DNA of 64,000 nt from Streptomyces sp. R21. GTDB lineage: Bacteria > Actinomycetota > Actinomycetes > Streptomycetales > Streptomycetaceae. Below are positions 57,955-64,000 of this stretch, in pieces. A model generated the notes under the pieces. That model was not told the origin of the DNA. It ran no database searches and saw only the letters and a program-made list of their open reading frames with translations. Position numbers and translations under genes: made by a program. Within the stretch, counting starts at the first letter, position 1. Each line of letters starts with the position of its first letter. The DNA lies in assembly GCF_041051975.1 (NCBI RefSeq), contig NZ_CP163435.1, positions 3,100,001 through 3,164,000 on the forward strand. Direction: 5' to 3'.

Positions 57955-58569
57955 CGTCGTCTTCACCGTTGTTGACCGTGACCTTGTCTTTTGCGCGCGT
58001 CAGGCGGGGTCAAAGGGCCTCGCACGGGCGCGGGTTGTCGGATCTGCCATCCATGTAAAGCGTCAGGCTAAACATGCAATTCCCGGGCGAAGCCGTGAAG
58101 ACGCCATGATCGGCATGTGAGTTTCCTCACTCACTAGTAGGCAAACCGGTCAATTCAGGCCGTCAACTCGACCCGGCGAAACGGGCATTGCGCCACTGAA
58201 GCCGACATTCCGCTCCTGATCATCTCGACTGGGACACCCCGTACACCCCTACTTATCGCCCCTTTATGTCCGTAATGGGGGAGATCACTTTCTACGTCTC
58301 GTAACGCACCCCTCACAAGGTGTCACGGTGGTCACAGCCTGACCCACGGCCCTTGTTGGAGATCCTGCACTGTGCTGGAATTCCACGGACCGCCGCGGGA
58401 TGGAACCGACGCGCAGGGGCGCAACGCAGCGCCGAGTGGCGGCGGGAAGGGGGAGCCTGCGCCGGTCACTCACGACCACCACTGGGAGCGTATTCAGGGC
58501 GCTCCCACGACGCCGACACCGTCTCACCGTTCACGCGGAGAGGCGCCTGGTCCAGAGGTTGCGACGCTA
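57955..58569. other. Regulatory region upstream of the conservon
   Basis: About 615 bp without a convincing gene. Lower G+C than the flanks. It contains the palindrome at 58118-58135 and the divergent promoters of the peptide gene and cvnA. An in-frame upstream extension of cvnA from a GTG at 58372 (GGAG at 58358-58361) is possible, but its third codon positions are weakly biased. Confidence 0.5.
58118..58135. promoter_or_regulatory. GTGAGT-N6-ACTCAC palindrome
   Basis: Perfect 6-bp arms GTGAGT (58118-58123) and ACTCAC (58130-58135) around TTCCTC, between the divergent peptide and conservon genes. A candidate operator; the protein is unknown. Confidence 0.5.
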
Positions 58570-61500
58570 GTGCAGGGACGTTTCAAGAGGGATGGCAGTG
58601 CTTCGGCGGAGCCGGAGCCGCACGGCGGGGCTGGCCCCAAGGCCGGCAGCTCCTCGCCCCAGCACGCCCAGAACCAGGGACCGGCACAGGTCGGCGGCAG
58701 CGGTGACCGTTCCGCGCGCCCCGGCGCCGCGACTCCCACTCCACCGGCCAAGCCGGCCGCGACGCCCAAGGGCAGCGGCAGTTCCGGCTCCCGAGTAGCG
58801 CTGCGCAACTGGCGCATCTCGACGCGCCTCGTGTCGCTGCTCGCACTCCCCGTGGTCGCAGCGACCTCGCTCGGCGCGCTGCGCATCAGCGACTCCATGG
58901 ACGACATCCAGCAGCTCGACAACATGAAGCTGCTGACGGACATGACCAAGCAGGCGACCGAGCTCGCCGTCGCGCTGCAGGACGAGCGCGACCAGTCGGC
59001 CGGTCCGCTGGTGCACGGTGCGCCGGCGACGGACTACTCGGTCAAGGGCGTCCGCGACAAGACGGACAAGGCGTCGCAGGCCTTCATCGAGGGCACCGAC
59101 GAGATCGAGGAAGCCAGCGCCAACGGACAGCTCACCGGCGTCCGCGAGAGCCTGGTCGGCCTCACCAGCGAGCTGAAGACCCTCAGCGACATCCGCCGCA
59201 ACGCGTACGAGGACCCCAAGAACTCCACGCAGACGGTCGAGTCGTACCACCGGCTCATCACCCAGCTGCTCGACCTCTCCCAGGACATGGCCGAGGCCAC
59301 CAGCAACCCGGAGATGATCCAGCGCACGCGCGCGCTGTCAGCGTTCTCCTCCGCCAAGGAGTACGCCTCCATCCAGCGCGCCGTCATCGCCGCCGCGCTG
59401 CCGGCTAACAACACGACGACCGGCAAGATGTCGGAGAACGACCGGCTGTACGCCCTCGGCGCGCAGGAGAGTCAGACCTCCGAGCTCAGCACCTTCGGCA
59501 ACATCTACGGCGACGACGCCGCGGCGGAGCTCCTCAAGCCCATCGACGAGGGCAACCCGACGATCGAGTCGGCCGACGAGTACGCCAAGCGCGTGCTGGC
59601 CAACTCGGCCGGTCTCAGCGGCCAGGACAAGCGCTCGTACCGCGACTGGATCGACGCCGACTCGACCAAGATCCAGCAGATGTCCCGGATCGAGGACACG
59701 CTCCTCAACGAGATGGAGCAGAAGGCCCGCGAGCTGCGCAACGACTCCGAGCGCGAAGCGATCATCTCCGGTGCCCTGATCCTCCTCGTCCTCGGCGTCT
59801 CCCTCGTCGGCGCCTTCATCGTGGCCCGCTCCATGATCCGCTCGCTGCGCCGGCTCCAGGACACCGCGACCAAGGTCGCCCAGGACCGCCTGCCCGAGCT
59901 GGTCAAGCAGCTCTCCGAGTCCGACCCGCAGGACGTCGACACGTCCGTGGAGTCGGTCGGTGTGCACTCCCGGGACGAGATCGGCCAGGTGGCCGCGGCC
60001 TTCGACGACGTGCACCGCGAGGCCGTACGACTCGCCGCCGAGCAGGCCCTCCTGCGAGGCAACGTCAACGCGATGTTCACCAACCTGTCGCGCCGCTCCC
60101 AGGGTCTTATCCAGCGTCAGCTCTCGCTCATCTCCGAGCTGGAGTCCCGCGAGGCGGACCCGGACCAGCTGTCCTCGCTGTTCAAGCTCGACCACCTCGC
60201 GACCCGCATGCGCCGTAACGGTGAGAACCTCCTCGTTCTCGCCGGTGAAGAGCCCGGCCGCCGCTGGACCCGCCCGGTCCCGCTGGTCGACGTGCTCCGC
60301 GCCGCCGCCTCCGAGGTGGAGCAGTACGAGCGCATCGAGCTCTCCTCGGTGCCGGCCACCGAGGTCGCCGGCCGCGTCGTCAACGACCTCGTGCACCTGC
60401 TCGCCGAGCTGCTGGAGAACGCCACGTCGTTCTCCTCCCCGCAGACCAAGGTCAAGGTCACCGGTCACGCGCTGCCCGACGGCCGCGTCCTGATCGAGAT
60501 CCACGACACCGGCATCGGCCTCTCCCCCGAGGACCTCGCCGCGATCAACGAGCGGCTCGCCTCGCCGCCCACCGTGGACGTCTCGGTCTCCCGCCGCATG
60601 GGTCTGTTCGTGGTCGGCCGTCTGTCGCAGCGACACGGCATCCGCATCCAGCTGCGTCCGTCCGACTCCGGTGGTACGACCGCGCTGGTCATGCTTCCCG
60701 TCGATGTCGCCCAGGGCGGCAAGAAGCCCGTTCCGGGCAAGCCGGGTCAGGGCCAGGGTGCTCCGGCCGTCGGCGGTCCGGCCGCCGCGCAGGCAGCGGC
60801 CGGTGTCGCCGCCGCGCGTCGCGGCCAGTCGGGCGGACCGGCCCTCGGCGCGGGTGCTCCCGCCGGTGGCGCGGGCCTGCTCGGTGCTGCTCCGCAGCGC
60901 GGGCAGGTCGGCGCGGGCCAGGGTCCGCGGGCCGCACTGCCGGGCAGCAACCAGGGCGGTCGCCCGGGTGCGCCGGGCGGAGCGCGCGGGCCGCAGGGTC
61001 CGGCGGGCCCCCAGCAGGGCAGGCCGGCTCCGGCCGGGGCCGGCGCCAGTGGCTTCGGCCAGGGTGCGCCGGGTGCCCCGCAGGGCCTCCAGGCCGCCGG
61101 GACCGGTACGCCGCAGGGCTTCAACGACAGCTCCTCGACCGGCTCGCACCGCGCGGGCTCCGCGCCGCGCCAGGGCGGCTTCGGCGACACCAGCACCGGT
61201 TCGCGTCAGGGCGGCTTCGGTGACGGCTCTCCCGCGACGCCGCCCGCGCAGCAGCAGCGTCCGGCCGAGAAGAGCGGTCGCCGCAGGCCCCAGCTTCCGG
61301 GGCGCGGTGGTCCGCGCGCCGAACTGCCGGGCGCCGACGCGCAGCCGCGGCCGAGCTGGAGCGACGACAACGCGCAGCCCCCCGTGCCGCGCGCCTCTCT
61401 CGACACGCCCCGCGGTCACGAGGAGCCCGACTCCACCTCGCGGCTGCCGCGGATCGACGACCGGCAGGGCCCGGGCTCCACGTCCGAGTTCGCGCGCCCC

Positions 61501-62472
61501 GACTTCGACGCCCCGCGTCCGCCGCAGAACACGGGTCACAACGCCGGGCAGAACAGTGGCCAGAACACCGGCCAGTTCGTCCGTCCGGACCTCTTCGGTC
61601 CGACCGGGCAGACTCCCTCGAGCCAGGACCCGTCCTCCACCGGCCAGTTCCCGATGCCCGGCTACGGCGGTTCCCCGGACCCGTCGTCCACCGGCCAGTT
61701 CACGCGTCCGGGGTACGGCAACGGCCAGGACTCCTCGTCCACCGGCCAGTTCGCCACACCGGGCTACGCCAACCGCCAGGACCCGTCGAGCACCGGCCAG
61801 TTCGAGCGCCCGCAGGTCAACGGCGCGCGGGACGGGGCCGACTTCGGCGCCCCCCGTCCGCAGGCGCCGCAGCAGCGGCCCACGCGTCCACAGGAGCCCG
61901 AGGCGCTGCCGCCGGCGGGCCCCGGCGACGGGCGTACGCCGCTGTACGACACGCTGGAAACCAACTGGTTCCACGGCCAGAACGGCCAGCCGGCGCAGAA
62001 CGGTCAGGCCCAGAACAACGGTCAGGCCCAGAACGGCCAGGGTCAGCACACCCAGAGCAACGGCAGCCGGGACAACGGCGCGCAGGGCTCCGGGCAGGCT
62101 CCCCAGCAGTCGGGGCCCCCTGCGCCGCAGCGTCAGGCGTCCGCACCCACCGCCGCCCCCGGCGCCGGTACGGGTCCTTCGTCCTGGCGTACGTCACCCA
62201 ACGACGATCTCGTCCGACAGGCCGAGCGCGTCCGTCAGCCGTCGGCGGGCGGAGTCACCACCTCCGGCCTGCCGCGCCGAGTACCGCGAGCGAATCTGGT
62301 CGCGGGCACGGCTCAGCAGCAACAGCACCAACCCGGTCCGCAGGTCTCGCGTGCGCCCGATGACGTACGCGGCCGGCTGACCAATCTCCGTCGGGGCATC
62401 CAGCAGGGTCGCCAGGCCGGTACCGGCCAGACCGGCAGCTTCCCCAGCCCCACTCACCAGCAGGAGCGTTAG
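58570..62472 (+). CDS. cvnA1: Conservon sensor kinase-like protein CvnA
   Basis: Membrane sensor of a Streptomyces conservon, a G-protein-like signalling set. The 1300-residue protein starts VQGRFKRDGSASAEPEP (GTG at 58570) with a Pro/Ser-rich tail before the membrane segment VSLLALPVVAATSLGAL. An extracytoplasmic NIT-type sensor follows, then a second membrane segment AIISGALILLVLGVSLVGAF, a HAMP-like link and an ATPase domain with ELLENATSFSSP and GIGLSPEDLAAI motifs. The His-containing dimerisation helix is not clear. The last 550 residues are Gly/Pro/Gln-rich with tandem repeats. A GTG at 58372 would add 66 residues. Confidence 0.88.
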   Translation: MQGRFKRDGSASAEPEPHGGAGPKAGSSSPQHAQNQGPAQVGGSGDRSARPGAATPTPPAKPAATPKGSGSSGSRVALRNWRISTRLVSLLALPVVAATSLGALRISDSMDDIQQLDNMKLLTDMTKQATELAVALQDERDQSAGPLVHGAPATDYSVKGVRDKTDKASQAFIEGTDEIEEASANGQLTGVRESLVGLTSELKTLSDIRRNAYEDPKNSTQTVESYHRLITQLLDLSQDMAEATSNPEMIQRTRALSAFSSAKEYASIQRAVIAAALPANNTTTGKMSENDRLYALGAQESQTSELSTFGNIYGDDAAAELLKPIDEGNPTIESADEYAKRVLANSAGLSGQDKRSYRDWIDADSTKIQQMSRIEDTLLNEMEQKARELRNDSEREAIISGALILLVLGVSLVGAFIVARSMIRSLRRLQDTATKVAQDRLPELVKQLSESDPQDVDTSVESVGVHSRDEIGQVAAAFDDVHREAVRLAAEQALLRGNVNAMFTNLSRRSQGLIQRQLSLISELESREADPDQLSSLFKLDHLATRMRRNGENLLVLAGEEPGRRWTRPVPLVDVLRAAASEVEQYERIELSSVPATEVAGRVVNDLVHLLAELLENATSFSSPQTKVKVTGHALPDGRVLIEIHDTGIGLSPEDLAAINERLASPPTVDVSVSRRMGLFVVGRLSQRHGIRIQLRPSDSGGTTALVMLPVDVAQGGKKPVPGKPGQGQGAPAVGGPAAAQAAAGVAAARRGQSGGPALGAGAPAGGAGLLGAAPQRGQVGAGQGPRAALPGSNQGGRPGAPGGARGPQGPAGPQQGRPAPAGAGASGFGQGAPGAPQGLQAAGTGTPQGFNDSSSTGSHRAGSAPRQGGFGDTSTGSRQGGFGDGSPATPPAQQQRPAEKSGRRRPQLPGRGGPRAELPGADAQPRPSWSDDNAQPPVPRASLDTPRGHEEPDSTSRLPRIDDRQGPGSTSEFARPDFDAPRPPQNTGHNAGQNSGQNTGQFVRPDLFGPTGQTPSSQDPSSTGQFPMPGYGGSPDPSSTGQFTRPGYGNGQDSSSTGQFATPGYANRQDPSSTGQFERPQVNGARDGADFGAPRPQAPQQRPTRPQEPEALPPAGPGDGRTPLYDTLETNWFHGQNGQPAQNGQAQNNGQAQNGQGQHTQSNGSRDNGAQGSGQAPQQSGPPAPQRQASAPTAAPGAGTGPSSWRTSPNDDLVRQAERVRQPSAGGVTTSGLPRRVPRANLVAGTAQQQQHQPGPQVSRAPDDVRGRLTNLRRGIQQGRQAGTGQTGSFPSPTHQQER
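61627..61830 (+). repeat. Four 51-bp tandem repeats inside cvnA
   Basis: Units begin at 61627, 61678, 61729 and 61780, each encoding D(P/S)SSTGQF plus nine variable residues. The exact 51-bp period points to recent expansion of a 17-residue unit in the disordered tail. Confidence 0.9.
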
Positions 62473-62895
62473 TTGAGCCAGATGAGCCAGGCGGCACAGA
62501 ACCTCAACTGGTTGATAACCAACTTCGTGGACAACACCCCAGGGGTGTCCCACACCGTCGTCGTATCCGCCGACGGCCTCCTTCTGGCCATGTCCGAAGG
62601 GTTCCCGCGTGACCGCGCCGACCAGCTCGCGGCCGTCGCCTCCGGTCTGACCTCGCTGACGGCCGGGGCCTCCCGGATCTTCGAGGGCGGCACGGTGGCA
62701 CAGACGGTCGTGGAGATGGAGCGCGGCTTCCTCTTCCTGATGTCCGTCTCGGATGGATCGTCCCTTGCGGTCCTCTCCCACCCGGAGTGCGACATCGGCC
62801 TTGTCGGCTACGAGATGGCGCTGCTCGTCGACCGCGCGGGCGCAGTGCTCACGCCGGACCTGCGCGCCGAACTACAGGGAAGTCTGCTCCACTGA
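62473..62895 (+). CDS. cvnB1: Conservon roadblock/LC7 protein CvnB
   Basis: A 140-residue roadblock/LC7-domain protein that in conservons partners the small GTPase CvnD. The core NWLITNFVDNTPGVSHTVVV, SADGLLLAMSEGFPRDRADQ and LGHLSDGSSLAVLSHPEC-like strands fit the family. A TTG at 62473, directly after the cvnA stop, has AGGAG six bases upstream; the ATG at 62482 (137 residues) is the conventional alternative but is 15 bases from that site. Confidence 0.9.
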   Translation: MSQMSQAAQNLNWLITNFVDNTPGVSHTVVVSADGLLLAMSEGFPRDRADQLAAVASGLTSLTAGASRIFEGGTVAQTVVEMERGFLFLMSVSDGSSLAVLSHPECDIGLVGYEMALLVDRAGAVLTPDLRAELQGSLLH

Positions 62896-63004
62896 CGGCC
62901 CTGGGTTCCACCCACAGCACGAAATCACCGTCCGGCCGCCACAATCCCCCCACCGGCCTCAACAGACGGCACACGACCGACTTGCTGTCCCGCCCGGAGG
63001 ATTC

Positions 63005-63403
63005 ATGACCCCGCCCACCGCCTCTCATGATCCGTACGCGTCGTCGTACGAGGATGAGGGCGACCAGCCGCTGGTACGTCCCTATGCGATGACCGGCGGC
63101 CGGACCCGGCCGCGCTACCAGCTCGCCATAGAGGCGCTGATCAGCACCACGGCCGACCCGGCCCAGCTGATGGGGCTGCTCCCCGAGCACCAGCGCATCT
63201 GCCACCTCTGCCGTGAAGTGAAGTCGGTCGCGGAGGTGTCGGCCCTCCTGTCCATGCCCCTGGGCGTGGCCAGGATCCTTGTCGCGGACCTCGCCGAGGC
63301 CGGACTCGTCGCCATTCACCAGCCTGGCGGCGACGAGAACAACGGCGGTGCACCGGACGTGACACTGCTCGAAAGGGTGCTCAGTGGACTTCGCAAGCTC
63401 TGA
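63005..63403 (+). CDS. cvnC1: Conservon DUF742 protein CvnC
   Basis: A 132-residue DUF742 protein: LVRPYAMTGGRTRPRYQLAI and the winged-helix-like EHQRICHLCREVKSVAEVSA followed by MPLGVARILVADLAEAGLVA. The ATG at 63005 follows GGAGG at 62996-63000. DUF742 proteins are conservon partners and may bind DNA or CvnD. Its 3' end overlaps cvnD by 20 bp. Confidence 0.92.
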   Translation: MTPPTASHDPYASSYEDEGDQPLVRPYAMTGGRTRPRYQLAIEALISTTADPAQLMGLLPEHQRICHLCREVKSVAEVSALLSMPLGVARILVADLAEAGLVAIHQPGGDENNGGAPDVTLLERVLSGLRKL

Positions 63404-63959
63404 CGGAGGTCGGGCGACCACCTCCGCGAAGATCGTGGTGGCGGGTGGTTTCGGCGTGGGCAAGACCACGTTCGTCGGCGCCGTCTCGGAGATCAACCCG
63501 CTGCGCACCGAGGCCGTCATGACGTCCGCTTCCGCGGGCATCGACGACCTCACCCACACCGGGGACAAGACCACCACGACGGTGGCCATGGACTTCGGCC
63601 GCATCACCCTCGACCAGGACCTGATCCTGTACCTCTTCGGTACGCCGGGTCAGGACCGCTTCTGGTTCATGTGGGACGACCTGGTCCGCGGCGCGATCGG
63701 CGCGGTGGTCCTGGTGGACACCCGCCGTCTCGCCGACTGCTTCCCGGCGGTCGACTACTTCGAGAACAGCGGGCTGCCGTTCGTCATCGCCCTCAACGGC
63801 TTCGACGGACACCAGCCGTACTCGCCCGAAGAGGTGCGCGAGGCGCTTCAGATCGGTCCGGACGCCCCGATCATCACGACGGACGCCCGACACCGTGCGG
63901 ATGCGAAGAGTGCCCTGATCACGCTGGTCGAGCACGCTCTCATGGCTCGTCTGAGATAG
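63384..63959 (+). CDS. cvnD1: Conservon small GTPase CvnD
   Basis: A 191-residue Ras-like GTPase ending the conservon. G1 is VVAGGFGVGKTTFVGAV, the switch region holds TTTVAMDFGRI, G3 is LFGTPGQDRFWFMWDD (Gln in place of the usual Gly-plus-Gln pattern) and the G4 position reads ALNGFD. GTG start at 63384. Conservon GTPases are thought to relay the CvnA signal; the target is unknown. Another conservon gene, often a cytochrome P450, may lie beyond the window. Confidence 0.93.
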   Translation: MDFASSDGGRATTSAKIVVAGGFGVGKTTFVGAVSEINPLRTEAVMTSASAGIDDLTHTGDKTTTTVAMDFGRITLDQDLILYLFGTPGQDRFWFMWDDLVRGAIGAVVLVDTRRLADCFPAVDYFENSGLPFVIALNGFDGHQPYSPEEVREALQIGPDAPIITTDARHRADAKSALITLVEHALMARLR

Positions 63960-64000
63960 CAATCAAGTCGGCAACGCCATACGGCAGTTGTCGTAGACGC

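Noticed and set aside
58372..58569. N-terminal extension of CvnA from a GTG with a GGAG site
   Set aside because: Third codon positions are only weakly G/C and a rare CTA codon occurs; the GTG at 58570 gives the family-like start. Kept as an alternative.

Overview
The window is a 64-kb piece of a high-G+C actinobacterial chromosome, almost certainly Streptomyces. GTG and TTG starts are common, third codon positions are mostly G or C, and the gene order follows the S. coelicolor core region that holds ffh, glnD-glnK-amtB, nsdA, ftsY, glcP, smc, rnc (absB), recG, thiDL, ddl, hupS, leuCD, ndgR, gltX and conservon 1. Ortholog names are from memory of that species, not from a search.

Layout. 1-9517: 3' part of proS, a methyltransferase, a lipoprotein, ftsH, ffh and glnD. 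9545-11377: nitrogen module glnK-amtB with a readable GlnR operator. 11573-14166: developmental regulator nsdA and a divergent primase-like protein. 14264-22356: ftsY, an F420-type luciferase-fold oxidoreductase, glucose permease glcP, smc and a small coiled-coil protein. 22746-29818: acyP, a secreted CAP-domain protein, a flavodoxin/HxlR pair with a palindromic operator, mutM, rnc-rpmF-yceD, a Q/Y-rich coiled-coil protein, coaD and rsmD. 30493-33720: recG interrupted by an intein. 33930-38723: a frameshifted Hsp90-like ATPase gene and a TPR gene on the opposite strand, splitting the usual recG-fakA neighbourhood and bordered on the fakA side by a large inverted repeat. 39083-48934: fatty-acid-kinase-like DhaL protein, rpmB, thiD-thiL, an Lrp-type ligand-binding protein, a lipoprotein, ddl, plsC-gpsA, cofC and hupS. 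49073-53839: a small protein, leuCD, ndgR, and a DUF4188/MerR pair. 53895-54410: five tRNA genes (three Glu, two Gln), then a HAD hydrolase, gltX and a FAH-family gene. 57778-63959: a 58-residue peptide gene with a duplicated NPRRT motif, followed divergently by conservon genes cvnA-B-C-D.

How the parts work together. Ffh and FtsY are the two GTPases of signal-recognition targeting, and FtsH degrades membrane proteins. GlnD, GlnK and AmtB are the ammonium-sensing relay. RsmD/CoaD, YceD/L32/RNase III, ThiL/ThiD, PlsC/GpsA and LeuC/LeuD are compact, often 4-bp-overlapping, operons. GltX sits beside tRNA-Glu and tRNA-Gln genes; in most actinobacteria it charges both, with Gln-tRNA made by transamidation.

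The most notable element is the 338-residue intein inside the RecG P-loop. It has Ala at position 1 and carries the Trp-Cys-Thr signature of class 3 inteins plus two LAGLIDADG motifs. Other points for follow-up are the inserted Hsp90/TPR module, the NPRRT-repeat peptide next to the conservon, and several well-formed operators.
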